From positions 9,728-73,727 of the forward strand of contig CAZRDM010000011.1 in assembly GCA_964598845.1 (NCBI GenBank): DNA of 64,000 nucleotides, in the 5' to 3' direction. The notes beneath the pieces were generated by a model that saw nothing but the letters and a program-made list of their open reading frames with translations, was not told the DNA's origin and did no database searches. The translations under genes and the position numbers were made by a program. The number at the start of each line of letters is the position of its first letter. Position 1 is the first letter of the stretch. The DNA comes from FEN-987 sp964598845 (lineage in GTDB: Archaea > Thermoproteota > Bathyarchaeia > 40CM-2-53-6). Shown here in pieces: positions 8,419 to 17,012 of the stretch.

Positions 8419-8779
8419 GGTTGCTTCCGCAGATTAAGCGACTATCATGTTTGCTATGAAAGAAGCCTTTCATGACCTTTTCTACTCATAATATCCATAC
8501 TTGCATTCCGTTCGGCTACAGCAATCGACGAAGCGCCATCACAGAAACGCAGGTTTCCATTTTTTCGGTCTTATCCTCAACTCGATTGCCGGCATGGTGG
8601 AAGTTTAGGAGAGGAAGAAAAAGGTTGGCGTTAGGATTCTCTAAGATGCACTAAGACGAAAAGGCAGCTCAAGAGTAGTATCTGGCATGAATCAAGATTT
8701 GGCGAGAATTGATTCGCTTCATTAGCTTTTTATAACACGCGCAATGGGGTAGTCTGAAAAATCCATCCGGTGCAATCGA
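8419..8779. other. Intergenic region upstream of aglB
   Basis: This 361-base stretch separates the divergent zinc-ribbon gene and aglB. The only signal I can support is the aglB TATA element near its right end. A 60-codon plus-strand frame at 8472 has no recognisable features, and I see no tRNA or clear hairpin. Confidence 0.4.
8726..8735 (+). promoter_or_regulatory. TATA box for aglB
   Basis: The run CTTTTTATAA is a good archaeal TATA element. A start of transcription 25-30 bases later would fall near 8757-8762, about 20 bases before the TTG start at 8780. Confidence 0.6.
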
Positions 8780-11560
8780 TTGTCAGCTACTCGGCGGGCT
8801 CTCAGGAAACTTAGAGGTTTCCTGGGAAAGTATGTCAACCGTGAAATGCTCGCCGAACGTGTTCAGGGAACCCGCAAGGCCATATCGCAGATTTCGCGGG
8901 GCAGTGTTCTTGAGACGTTCGCACTCGGTTTGATCGTCGTCATAGCCATCACCGTTCGAATCATGCCTATTCGTTGGGGATTCTTCCTGAATGAATTCGA
9001 CCCCTACCTACAGTGGCGGATGGCACAGTATGTAGTTGACCATGGCTTCCTTGCTTGGTTCAAGTGGCATGACACGATGAGCTGGTATCCGTATGGAGCT
9101 GACATGCCAACGTGGAATCTTTACGGAGAAGCCTTTGTTGTGGCCGCCATAACGATCCTGCTCCGCAGCCTTGGCGTTAGTGTCTCAGCCTTCGAAACCG
9201 CTGTTATCTTTCCTGTGATCGCTGGAACCCTTACCGTGATAGCCGCCTACTTCCTGGGAAAAGACCTCTGGGGACGAGGCGTTGGAATGTTCACCGCCCT
9301 GTTTCTGGCATTGAATGCCAGTAGCATTGGGCGAACTCAGCTCGGATTTCTCCGACACGAGCCTCTGGGCATCCTATTAATGCTGCTCATTTTCATATTC
9401 TTTAGACGGGCAATTGCCCCAAGTGCTTCAACACAGAAGACGCTCGTGTACGCGTCTTTGGCGGGTCTCTCACTTTATTATCTGGCGGCAACCTGGGCAG
9501 CGTTCTATTTTCCGCTTGACCTACTGGTTCTATATTCAGTTGTACTCGCAATCGTAGGCCGCTCCTCGAGGAAACTTCTTCTCACCTACTCCATATCCAT
9601 GGGTATCTTCCTGCTCTTTACCCCGTTCCTAGTGCCCAAGCTAGGGTTTGGTGCATTAAAGGACCTGACTTGGCTCGTAGTGCCGGTAGGGGAAGTGGTG
9701 CTTCTGGCTCGGCAGATATCCTCCTACATCCCGAGTAGAAGGTTCCAGCTGTACACGTTAAGCGCGGTTGTTGGCGCGACGGCGGTTGTAGTCTTTGTGC
9801 TTTCTTACTTCAACATAATTGTGAATCCAGGTGGAAAGTTCCTAGCGGTCATTAATCCGTTCATTCGCGGCGATGTTCCAATTATTCAGAGTGTCGCCGA
9901 GCATCAACCTGCCACCTGGTCTTCGTTCTTTTATGAATTCGGAGCCATCATCTTTCTGACCCTTTTCGGGTTCGTCTTCATACTGCAAAGAGGCAGGAAC
10001 GATGACATCTTCATGCTACTCTGGGGACTGACCTCAGTATATTTCGCAGCCTCCTTTGTCCGCCTGACTCTCATTCTGGCTCCAGCTTTCTGCATCCTAG
10101 CGGCCATCGGGGCCGTGGAACTCGGGAAACCAGCTGTGGACATCATAAGGGAAGCCGTAATCTATCCGAAACGGAAGACCCGCGTGATCGCTAGAATTGG
10201 CAGAGAGTTCGGGGTCGCAATCTTCCTGATCCTCCTCATCGTGATAGTTCCGTCTTTCTGGCGGGCAGTACAGGCCTCATACCAGCCTGCAACGATCGTA
10301 ACCTCTAGCATCCCAACAATTCCACAGGAAGGACAGGAGCTGCGTTTCCAAGACTGGCTTGAGGCACTCTCATGGATGAGAGAAAATACACCGCCAGGTT
10401 CAGTTGTCTTCGCTTGGTGGGACTACGGCTACTGGATCACGGCGCTAGGAGATCGTAGAAGCTTAGCTGATAATGGCACACAGAATGCCACGCAAATTGG
10501 GATAATCGCCCAAACTTTCTTGGACAATACAACATTCGCCATTCCGAATCTCAAACGGTACGACGTTTCGTATGTTGCCATTTTCATCACACCTTCCAGC
10601 GCAGGCGGCGAGACCCAGTTTCAAGGATTCGGTGAGGATGGCAAATGGTATTGGATGGCTCGCATTGGGAACAATACGATATGGGGCCCATACAAAATAG
10701 TGTTCTACGAGCGAAGGGCCACCCCTGAGTCTGCTGCATCGACCTACTATAGAGTAATCATGAACGCATCCAGCGTGGCGGTGGCTAACGAAACGATCGC
10801 TGATAACAACCAGCTCAATGACAGGAGCATGCTAGGGCTTATGATGGACATTGCCACTCTTCGCACTGGAACACCTAGGTCACCTTACTTCACACAGGTA
10901 TTCTCCTCAACAAACCGCTACGTCTTCCTGTTTCGCGTGAATTATGTCACTGAGACAAAAGCCAAGATGCAGCCAATAAGAAGCCCAATCACCTACGGAG
11001 AGAAAGTGGAACTAGCCGGCAATCTAACCGAAGTAGATGGTCAACCGCTGACGAAAGGACCCGCCCCGACGGTCGATGTCGAATATTCGATCACCGAAGG
11101 TCAATCATGGAACAAAATAGAGACTATACCCGTTTCGACCGAAGGAGTTTTCAACTACACTTGGACTCCGAACGGCGGTAGCTACTTGGTCCGAGCCCAC
11201 TACCTTGGTTTTCAAGATTTCTATGTGGAATCCGCAAGCGATCCGGAACCACTCGAGGTCAAGAAAGCAAACGCGACCCTAACGTTGACGACTTCAACAG
11301 CGACTCCAACCCTTGGACAGAATGTCACATTCTCTTGGCATATCGAACCTTTCGTCAGTGAAGCGAACGTAACGCTGCAATACACTCTAGACAACCAAAC
11401 CTACACGAAAATCAAGAGCTTCATAATGACTTCGACGTCTATGAACTACACTTGGAAGGTCGATGTCTCCGGAACCTTCCAAGTTGTTGTTGTCCTGAAC
11501 GCTACCCGGGACTACAACGAAGCTCAAAGTCTGCCCGTCACAATTGCGACTAAGACATGA
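8780..11560 (+). CDS. aglB: STT3/AglB-type oligosaccharyltransferase catalytic subunit
   Basis: AglB moves the lipid-linked glycan onto asparagine of exported proteins at the outer face of the membrane. The 926-residue protein has about 13 membrane helices over the first 520 residues, an early acidic loop FLNEFDPYLQW that supplies the metal-binding aspartate, and the signature WWDYGYWI with its first tryptophan at residue 546, followed by LADNGTQNATQIG. The last 190 residues look like two Ig-like beta domains rich in Asn-X-Thr sequons. Start is TTG 8780 behind a TATA box. The WWDYGYWI form resembles thaumarchaeal and eukaryotic STT3. Confidence 0.95.
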   Translation: MSATRRALRKLRGFLGKYVNREMLAERVQGTRKAISQISRGSVLETFALGLIVVIAITVRIMPIRWGFFLNEFDPYLQWRMAQYVVDHGFLAWFKWHDTMSWYPYGADMPTWNLYGEAFVVAAITILLRSLGVSVSAFETAVIFPVIAGTLTVIAAYFLGKDLWGRGVGMFTALFLALNASSIGRTQLGFLRHEPLGILLMLLIFIFFRRAIAPSASTQKTLVYASLAGLSLYYLAATWAAFYFPLDLLVLYSVVLAIVGRSSRKLLLTYSISMGIFLLFTPFLVPKLGFGALKDLTWLVVPVGEVVLLARQISSYIPSRRFQLYTLSAVVGATAVVVFVLSYFNIIVNPGGKFLAVINPFIRGDVPIIQSVAEHQPATWSSFFYEFGAIIFLTLFGFVFILQRGRNDDIFMLLWGLTSVYFAASFVRLTLILAPAFCILAAIGAVELGKPAVDIIREAVIYPKRKTRVIARIGREFGVAIFLILLIVIVPSFWRAVQASYQPATIVTSSIPTIPQEGQELRFQDWLEALSWMRENTPPGSVVFAWWDYGYWITALGDRRSLADNGTQNATQIGIIAQTFLDNTTFAIPNLKRYDVSYVAIFITPSSAGGETQFQGFGEDGKWYWMARIGNNTIWGPYKIVFYERRATPESAASTYYRVIMNASSVAVANETIADNNQLNDRSMLGLMMDIATLRTGTPRSPYFTQVFSSTNRYVFLFRVNYVTETKAKMQPIRSPITYGEKVELAGNLTEVDGQPLTKGPAPTVDVEYSITEGQSWNKIETIPVSTEGVFNYTWTPNGGSYLVRAHYLGFQDFYVESASDPEPLEVKKANATLTLTTSTATPTLGQNVTFSWHIEPFVSEANVTLQYTLDNQTYTKIKSFIMTSTSMNYTWKVDVSGTFQVVVVLNATRDYNEAQSLPVTIATKT

Positions 11561-11582
11561 ATTGAACCGGAGCGACAAGTTC

Positions 11583-11741
11583 TCAGGAATTCACTTTCAC
11601 AGGTTGTCTTAGCTTCGCGTACTTGTCATGCGGAGAGAATTTAGGTGGATGGGGAGTCACAGTTTCGCCGCCGCACTTCGGACATGTCTGTTTCAATGTG
11701 TAAACCTTACATGTAGGGCACTTTCTCAGCAGCCACTTCAA
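11583..11741 (-). CDS. nop10: H/ACA RNP component Nop10
   Basis: A 52-residue protein reading MKWLLRKCPTC at the start, then CPKCGG and HPPKFSPHDKYAKLR, which is the standard archaeal Nop10 pattern: a zinc ribbon followed by a conserved basic tail. Nop10 joins Cbf5, Gar1 and L7Ae in guide-directed pseudouridylation. The start is TTG 11741, which overlaps the stop of the aIF2-alpha gene as TTGA, a translational-coupling arrangement. The pairing aIF2-alpha then Nop10 is classical archaeal synteny, which supports the call despite the small size. Confidence 0.93.
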   Translation of the reverse strand: MKWLLRKCPTCKVYTLKQTCPKCGGETVTPHPPKFSPHDKYAKLRQPVKVNS

Positions 11742-12520
11742 CTGAGTCTACGTCCTTCACCGCCAAGACCCTTGATGGCGGTCAACGCTTCTTCGATGGC
11801 CAGGTTTAATGTTGCCTGGGCGTCTGTGATTTCTTTGCTTCTAACCTCGATCCTGTAGCGTGGGGCGCCAATCGTGTACACCTTTATGCTTGTTCCACGG
11901 GTCTTCTTGACTTTCTTCACCCCACGCAAAGCCTGACGAATTGCCTCCACGCCCGCAGACCTGGTGCACGTAAGCTCCACGCTACCGGTTACTTTTGCCT
12001 TCTCCAATCTTATCTTCGTGCGCGCGACTTCTGTCAGAGCCTTAGCCCAATCTTCGCTCAAACCAAGCTTAGTGAATGTTACCTCCCCCTCGTCTATTAC
12101 TTCCTCGAAAGCATCAAAGGGATTGTCAAATTTCTCGTAGATCAGAGTCCTCACCTTCGATGCTTCGTCGTCACTTAGTTTGAGCCGTTCAGCGGCTCCC
12201 TTGATTATCGAGTCAGCTTTCCTCACCTTCTTCCACTCAAGCATCTTCTCTGATTTCTCGCGTCCCGTAACCCTGCGGAGCGAGAGATCGACCTGTCCCC
12301 TCTGAGGGCTTACTCGCAATACCTTCAGAACAAGTTTCTGACCTTCTCTCACGTGAACTCTGATGTTCCTGACGTACGTGCTCGCGATCTCCGAAATGTG
12401 AATGAGGCCCTCAACTCCTTCATATTCATCGAGTTTTACGTACGCCCCATAATCGACGACGCGCTTGACAGTTGCCACTACAAGGTCGCCGACCTCTGGG
12501 TACTGTGAAGGAGCTGACAT
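11738..12520 (-). CDS. Translation initiation factor aIF2 alpha subunit
   Basis: The protein (260 aa) begins with an S1/OB domain (GDLVVATVKRVVDYGAYVKLDEY, then EGLIHISEIAS), followed by a helical domain and the C-terminal alpha-beta domain (RYRIEVRSKEI), the three-domain plan of a/eIF2-alpha. It stabilises initiator tRNA binding by aIF2-gamma. It lies 12 bases after eS27 and overlaps nop10, so the three form an operon. Start at ATG 12520. Confidence 0.95.
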   Translation of the reverse strand: MSAPSQYPEVGDLVVATVKRVVDYGAYVKLDEYEGVEGLIHISEIASTYVRNIRVHVREGQKLVLKVLRVSPQRGQVDLSLRRVTGREKSEKMLEWKKVRKADSIIKGAAERLKLSDDEASKVRTLIYEKFDNPFDAFEEVIDEGEVTFTKLGLSEDWAKALTEVARTKIRLEKAKVTGSVELTCTRSAGVEAIRQALRGVKKVKKTRGTSIKVYTIGAPRYRIEVRSKEITDAQATLNLAIEEALTAIKGLGGEGRRLS

Positions 12521-12532
12521 GTTGTGCTAGCC

Positions 12533-12727
12533 CTATCCAAGCTCTTGAACTACTTCAGCTTTGAGTTTCGGTCGCCCACCAGCAGGTTGAGCCAAGACTT
12601 CATCGCATACGGAACAGTGCGGTGCGAGGGAGGGTCTGTCGAAAATTACCTGCTCATTGCCACACTTAGGGCATTTGACTCGAATGAAACTGCTTCGAGG
12701 CTTCGGAATCAGTTCATCTTTGACCAT
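12533..12727 (-). CDS. rps27e: Small ribosomal subunit protein eS27
   Basis: A 64-residue protein with a zinc ribbon CPKCGNEQ and CSVCDEVL, the SFIRVKCPKC entry and the GRPKLKAEV tail of archaeal eS27. It opens the operon with aIF2-alpha and Nop10. In many archaea eL42 sits directly upstream; here eL42 is 1.9 kb away, behind a three-gene insertion on the other strand. Start at ATG 12727. Confidence 0.94.
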   Translation of the reverse strand: MVKDELIPKPRSSFIRVKCPKCGNEQVIFDRPSLAPHCSVCDEVLAQPAGGRPKLKAEVVQELG

Positions 12728-12823
12728 TCTCGACCACCCGGACTTTTCTTAGTGGAAAGCGAATTGCATCAGGAACTAACCACATAAGTGTTATGGCTAC
12801 GCTTTTCCTAACAACCCCTCCCA

Positions 12824-13564
12824 GTGCAAACGTTGTCGGAGAAGCAGGTGGTTTTCCGGATCGACGTGGATACGCCGACAGGATCATTAGTATTGAATCG
12901 GCTGCACCTAAGGAAGGGCTACCTGAAGTATCTTGGAACAGTAATTCAATTGATGAAGGAATTCGGAATCAAAGCCTCCTTCATGTTCATTCCTGCACGT
13001 ACCACCCCTACGCCGGAGATTCTTACAGAGTTACTTGACACCGAGTCTGAAGTTGCCTTGCATGCCGATGAGGTCCTCCCGGAAAGGCTTGCTGAACAGA
13101 AGGCTGAGATGGAACGAACAGTTGGCAGATCCATCGTAGGAATCTCATATCACGGTCGTGACTTGGTGGACCTGATAGCGCATGCGATAACACGGAAGCA
13201 CCGGTACCTTGCCTACCACAATCCCTATTCCTCGATGCTTGCTGGTTTTCGTTATGACGCGACCGGAGTCTACCAAATAGAGAAACCTGAATTCCTGCAT
13301 TTATCGAATAGGAGAATTTTGCTCTTTCCAAGCTACAGGGATATCACGTACGGAGAGCCTATCGCCAGACTCGAGGAAATAATGCTCCAGAAAGAACTGA
13401 ACATCTACATGATTCACCCAAACTACATAGACAAATACGGCTTCAGAAGGAAACGACGTGACGAAGTTCGTTCGGTCTTTGAATATGTAACCAGAAAGGA
13501 GGCGCAGGTCCGAACTTATGCTGAGCTCTGCGAGGAATACGAGCGGATGGCAGGATCCCGATAG
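12824..13564 (+). CDS. Polysaccharide deacetylase-like (NodB-fold) protein
   Basis: The 246-residue protein has a deacetylase-type beginning (VVFRIDVDTPTG), a strand SFMFIPA, an EVALHADE segment and SYHGRDL, consistent with a divergent NodB-fold carbohydrate deacetylase; the usual TFDDG is replaced by RIDVD. No signal peptide is evident, so it would act on cytoplasmic nucleotide-linked or lipid-linked sugars. GTG 12824 is the start. It overlaps the next gene by 47 bases and heads a three-gene cassette with a methyltransferase and an acyltransferase, pointing to glycan or lipid modification. Confidence 0.65.
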   Translation: MQTLSEKQVVFRIDVDTPTGSLVLNRLHLRKGYLKYLGTVIQLMKEFGIKASFMFIPARTTPTPEILTELLDTESEVALHADEVLPERLAEQKAEMERTVGRSIVGISYHGRDLVDLIAHAITRKHRYLAYHNPYSSMLAGFRYDATGVYQIEKPEFLHLSNRRILLFPSYRDITYGEPIARLEEIMLQKELNIYMIHPNYIDKYGFRRKRRDEVRSVFEYVTRKEAQVRTYAELCEEYERMAGSR

Positions 13565-14198
13565 CTACGAGACGTTGTCTTGGAAGCTTGGCACTACACG
13601 CGGAGAGCATGTTAGAGAAAGACGTTTGAGAGCTGTTCTACGCCTCCTAGACACGAATGACTCGGTATTGGATGTAGGAGCCGGACCCGCGACATTGAGC
13701 AAGGATTTTCCATGCAGAGTAGTGGCATGCGACCTGAGTGTCCCTATGCTGAAGAGGGCTAAAGAACGAGTCGAGGATGCTGTACGATCCGATGCCCAAC
13801 GTCTCCCAATTCGGGATAATTCATTTGACGTGAGTTTTGAGTCGAGTTGCCTTTACCTAGTGGATAACAAGTTGACTATGATCGAGGAGATGGGGCGGGT
13901 AGCCAAGAAGCGCGTAATAATATTCGAGTCGAACAGGCTTAGCCTAAGGCGCCTCTACGAAAAGCATCTAAGGAAAGTAGTCACAAGTCCTGAGCATCCT
14001 TCGCCTGATGAAGTTGGGAAGTACGTTTCCGCGGCTGGTTTCTCACCAAAGATGAGTATGGTTGGTTTCTCACCCATCATGGGAGGAAGCCTCGCGTTAA
14101 GAGTGTGGAGACCGATAGAATGGTTCGCGGAAAGGTGTCCGGGCATTCGGAGGTTTGCTGGAGGCATATTGGTCCATGTCGACCTTGAGAAGCCTTAG
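13518..14198 (+). CDS. Class I SAM-dependent methyltransferase
   Basis: A 226-residue Rossmann methyltransferase: motif I is VLDVGAGPATLS at about residues 49-60, motif II VVACDLSVPML, then RLPIRDNSFDVSF as motif IV/post-IV. These are features of the UbiE/Methyltransf_11 type. It overlaps the deacetylase gene before it and the acyltransferase after it, which implies coupled translation. Small sugar or lipid substrates are plausible from context only. ATG 13518 is the only reasonable start that keeps the N-terminus intact. Confidence 0.75.
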   Translation: MLSSARNTSGWQDPDSYETLSWKLGTTRGEHVRERRLRAVLRLLDTNDSVLDVGAGPATLSKDFPCRVVACDLSVPMLKRAKERVEDAVRSDAQRLPIRDNSFDVSFESSCLYLVDNKLTMIEEMGRVAKKRVIIFESNRLSLRRLYEKHLRKVVTSPEHPSPDEVGKYVSAAGFSPKMSMVGFSPIMGGSLALRVWRPIEWFAERCPGIRRFAGGILVHVDLEKP

Positions 14199-14643
14199 AG
14201 TTGTATGGGAGAGCTTCGTGCGAATGCTCGCACGCCACGCTCCCTCAAACAGATTACGTGTTATACTATACAGGCGACTGGGAGTTGTTGTCGGCGAGAA
14301 CACTCTGATTGGTGGTGACACATGGATAGATTGCGTGTACGTGAAAGGCAAGGTCAAGATCGGAAGTAATGTTCTCTTGAGCGGCCACTCAATCCTGATC
14401 GCTCATGACCCTAGGAGGACGGGAGATATCACGATCGAAGACGGAGCTTGGATCGGGGTTGGCTCTACAGTTATCTTTCCGGTTAGAATCGGAAGGAACG
14501 CGATAGTTGGCGCGGGTTCCGTTGTGACTAAGGACGTCCCGGCCAACGCAATTGCGGTAGGCGTCCCAGCCAAGGTGATAAAATATCGAACTGGCGAGCA
14601 GAGACTTGAAGATATCGCGGCAGACGTGCGCGGTCTCGCCTAG
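14176..14643 (+). CDS. Hexapeptide-repeat (LbH) acyltransferase
   Basis: The protein shows left-handed beta-helix hexapeptide repeats: IGGDTWIDCVYV, IGSNVLLSG, IEDGAWIGVGSTV, IGRNAIVGAGSVVTKDVPANAIAVGVPAKVI, ending in the family's closing motif. Such enzymes move acetyl or acyl groups to sugars. I prefer ATG 14176 (155 aa) over TTG 14155. It overlaps the methyltransferase gene by 23 bases, completing a cassette of deacetylase, methyltransferase and acyltransferase. Its end overlaps convergent eL42 by four bases. Confidence 0.85.
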   Translation: MSTLRSLRVVWESFVRMLARHAPSNRLRVILYRRLGVVVGENTLIGGDTWIDCVYVKGKVKIGSNVLLSGHSILIAHDPRRTGDITIEDGAWIGVGSTVIFPVRIGRNAIVGAGSVVTKDVPANAIAVGVPAKVIKYRTGEQRLEDIAADVRGLA

Positions 14644-14915
14644 GTGATCTCAAGTTTTCGAAGTCTGATTCCGAAACGGTAGACCACAGTATCGCAAGTT
14701 CTGCAAGTGAATCTGAGCAGTTGCTTCTTCGTTGTCTTGGCTGTTCGTTTGAGCTTCGGAAACTTCTGCCCCCCGTAACCGTGTTCATCGCGCTCGTGGC
14801 GTCTGTTTCCGATAGCCATCGCGCGATCCTTGCCTTTCTTGTAGAGCGTAACTAGGTGTTCTGTGTGCGATTTGCACTTGGGGCAGTAGGTGTGTACTTC
14901 TTTGGGAACCTTCAT
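14640..14915 (-). CDS. rpl44e: Large ribosomal subunit protein eL42 (L44e)
   Basis: The 91-residue protein carries YCPKCKSHTEH and CRTCDTVVYR zinc knuckles, separated by the basic RRHERDEHGYGGQKFPKLKR stretch with the GGQ loop typical of eL42, which lines the ribosomal E site. It lies downstream of GINS51 and PriS on the minus strand. Its usual partner eS27 is separated from it by the oppositely oriented envelope cassette. Start at ATG 14915. Confidence 0.95.
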   Translation of the reverse strand: MKVPKEVHTYCPKCKSHTEHLVTLYKKGKDRAMAIGNRRHERDEHGYGGQKFPKLKRTAKTTKKQLLRFTCRTCDTVVYRFGIRLRKLEIT

Positions 14916-15063
14916 CGCCGTCCGCCTGAGTCCGCTACGTAGCGGCCCGCGCTCTATTTATTGTTTAGTGCTTGATTTGCACTTCTTCTGCAACCTGAAT
15001 GCAGTTTGGGTTCCGTAGACTCGTTTCTAATCGATCTGGTTTGATCCCCAGGTTAGAGCAAGG

Positions 15064-15618
15064 TCACATCTGGGCTAGTTCTCTGACTTCAATCTGCTTC
15101 GCAACGCCTCGCTTGATGAGTGCTTGAGCATTCTGCTTGGGCAGCGAGGCTACATCCTCCTTCTTGTAAGGACCATAGATCTTCAAGTCCACACCGACAA
15201 TCTCAGGTACGTCGGAAAGGAATCTCACAACAGTCAGTTCGTCCTGTTCCTGGGGCTGCTCATCACGCTCTATTTTGTCTCGCTGTTCACTGTTGAATAG
15301 AGATAGAGACTCGTTGATTCTGTTGACGAATGCTTTCTCTTCTCGCGTAAGGTTGTTCGCTTCGATTGGGGGGCCCTCCCTTGAAGCAGTCATTATCTTT
15401 CGCAACCTTTCCTCTCTCAATTCGGATAGGAGACGTGCTGCCAACTCTTTCTCCCTGATGACCAGCCGACCTTGGAGAGTGCGCGGATCACTTGCGGCCG
15501 CGTCTTCTTCCAAGCTTGATAGATAGCCCGCTATGCGTTGATAGAAATCATCAGGGAGAGACTGGGACTTTTGGGAGGCCTTCTCCGCCTTCCAAGCTCT
15601 ATAGAGTTCCTTGTACAT
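15064..15618 (-). CDS. GINS complex subunit, GINS51 (Psf1/Sld5) type
   Basis: The 184-residue protein starts with the helical A domain (YKELYRAWKAEK, then LPDDFYQRIAGYL) and ends with a small beta-rich B domain (VGVDLKIYGPYKKEDVASLPKQNAQALIKRGVAKQIEV). An A-domain-first order with a C-terminal B domain is the GINS51 class, part of the CMG replicative helicase with MCM and GAN/Cdc45. Its ATG shares one base with the stop of priS, and this priS-GINS pairing is common in archaea. Confidence 0.88.
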   Translation of the reverse strand: MYKELYRAWKAEKASQKSQSLPDDFYQRIAGYLSSLEEDAAASDPRTLQGRLVIREKELAARLLSELREERLRKIMTASREGPPIEANNLTREEKAFVNRINESLSLFNSEQRDKIERDEQPQEQDELTVVRFLSDVPEIVGVDLKIYGPYKKEDVASLPKQNAQALIKRGVAKQIEVRELAQM

Positions 15619-16892
15619 TACTGATCCACCGGAAGTGCAACGCCCTTTGCGACTAGCAGAACTGCGGCTGCGAGTGGCAGTTCAAGCTTCTCATCCACGA
15701 ATGGTCCCAAGACCTCATCCCGCAGCCGCATCTCAGGTGCCTCCTTCACGTAAACTGTTTGTTTTCCTTCAAAGACGACTGGTTCGTGGAAAGGATCGAA
15801 TTCTTCCAACCGTTCAAGCTCTATGGTTGTTGCTTTCAGACCTGTCTTACCGTTCAGGGTTTCCGGCATGCGAATCAATCTATGAATGTCGGTTGTAACA
15901 ACGGTGTCGATCTTTGCTGGAAGCGCCACCAAGGTCAAGGCCTTCTCGAGGATTTTTCTCCAAACCTTATCATTTATCTTCCATTTGTCTTGGAAGGAGC
16001 TCCAGAGCATTCTCTTCGACCATTCTTTCTTGATAGCCTCGCGTTGATTCAGGATTTGTGCGGCGGCTCCACGAGTGAATCCCAGTTCGACCAGTTGTCT
16101 TTCATCCAACTCCGTGAGAATTTCGTAAATTCCCTTAGCTAGTCTACCACGCCACCCGGGGTCGGTTAGATCAGGGCCCACAACAATTGGATGCCTGTCG
16201 TCCAGCAGGTCTTGGTATAGTCCCTGCTCTGCCGGGTCCAAGCCTAGAGCAATCACATAGTCCACCATCTCCTTTCGTTGAACCTCGTCCAACGTCTTCA
16301 GCGATTCTGAGGTTATGTGGAGATGGTAGCCTCTGTGACCTGAAAAGAAAAGGCGCATGTCGTCTGACTTGATTCCGAAGTCTTCAACAAGGAGTTCGAT
16401 AAGTTTTAAGACTTCTTCCTTGGCCGCGAGTAGGCATCGATCACACAGCCAGGGTTTGTCGTCTAGCTTTTCGTGACCGCAGGCAGGGCATTTGGGTGGC
16501 TTCCTCCCTCTCCGATTTTCATTACACTTGGGACAGACCCACATGTCATGGGTTTCTTTGCATGGAGTATCAATATGATCTGCATCAACATCGAACACTA
16601 TATCGGAGCCAAGCCAACCCTTTTCATCCATTTCAAGATCTGGGTGTCTATAATACGCTGTGGAGTAGTAGACGTCAGAGGGTGCGAGGGAGAGAAGTGT
16701 GTGAGTGAACGTTTCGAAATCTTGGAAGGCCTTGTGTCTTACCATGATTCGTTCCTTGAAGAGTAGAAATCCAAATTCGCGCTCCTTCATGTCGGACGGG
16801 GCCTTGATGGAGCTCACGTTGTTCTTGTAGTAGTTTAGAAAATTCTCTCTCAGGAAGTCGAACCGTAGTGTTGCTTGACTCCTAGACGGCAG
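15618..16892 (-). CDS. priS: DNA primase catalytic subunit PriS (probable CTG start)
   Basis: This is the archaeo-eukaryotic primase small subunit. The metal-binding triad is in IVFDVDADH, a zinc-binding cysteine cluster follows (CPKCNEN, CPACG, CDRC), and SGHRGYHLHI is the nucleotide-binding motif. The first standard start is GTG 16817, but that would drop a conserved N-terminal helix encoded upstream (DFLRENFLNYYKNN), which matches PriS N-termini. The frame is open back to a TGA near 16909 with no ATG, GTG or TTG. CTG 16892, eight bases after GAGAGG, gives a 424-residue protein; I list that start. Confidence 0.9.
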   Translation of the reverse strand: MPSRSQATLRFDFLRENFLNYYKNNVSSIKAPSDMKEREFGFLLFKERIMVRHKAFQDFETFTHTLLSLAPSDVYYSTAYYRHPDLEMDEKGWLGSDIVFDVDADHIDTPCKETHDMWVCPKCNENRRGRKPPKCPACGHEKLDDKPWLCDRCLLAAKEEVLKLIELLVEDFGIKSDDMRLFFSGHRGYHLHITSESLKTLDEVQRKEMVDYVIALGLDPAEQGLYQDLLDDRHPIVVGPDLTDPGWRGRLAKGIYEILTELDERQLVELGFTRGAAAQILNQREAIKKEWSKRMLWSSFQDKWKINDKVWRKILEKALTLVALPAKIDTVVTTDIHRLIRMPETLNGKTGLKATTIELERLEEFDPFHEPVVFEGKQTVYVKEAPEMRLRDEVLGPFVDEKLELPLAAAVLLVAKGVALPVDQ

Positions 16893-16900
16893 GATTTCTT

Positions 16901-16906
16901 CCTCTC
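16901..16906 (-). promoter_or_regulatory. Shine-Dalgarno-like site before the priS CTG
   Basis: GAGAGG on the minus strand stands eight bases before CTG 16892 and supports initiation at that codon. No ATG, GTG or TTG in frame lies between this site and 16817. Confidence 0.45.
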
Positions 16907-16938
16907 AGGTCGCTGAACGCGCTCAGGTATATCCGTCA

Positions 16939-16950
16939 CAAATATAGCTT
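16939..16950 (-). promoter_or_regulatory. TATA-like element for priS
   Basis: On the minus strand AAGCTATATTTG lies about 50 bases before the proposed CTG start of priS. A start of transcription near 16917 would leave a leader of about 25 bases that includes the GAGAGG site. Confidence 0.4.
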
Positions 16951-17012
16951 TGAGGCGAAGCGGTGAATCCATAAATCTGGGCCCGAATTACGGATTGGGA
17001 TGTGAGACATCA

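Noticed and set aside
8472..8654. A 60-codon frame in the aglB upstream region
   Set aside because: Composition is unlike the neighbouring genes, no motif is visible, and it lies within a promoter-bearing intergenic space.
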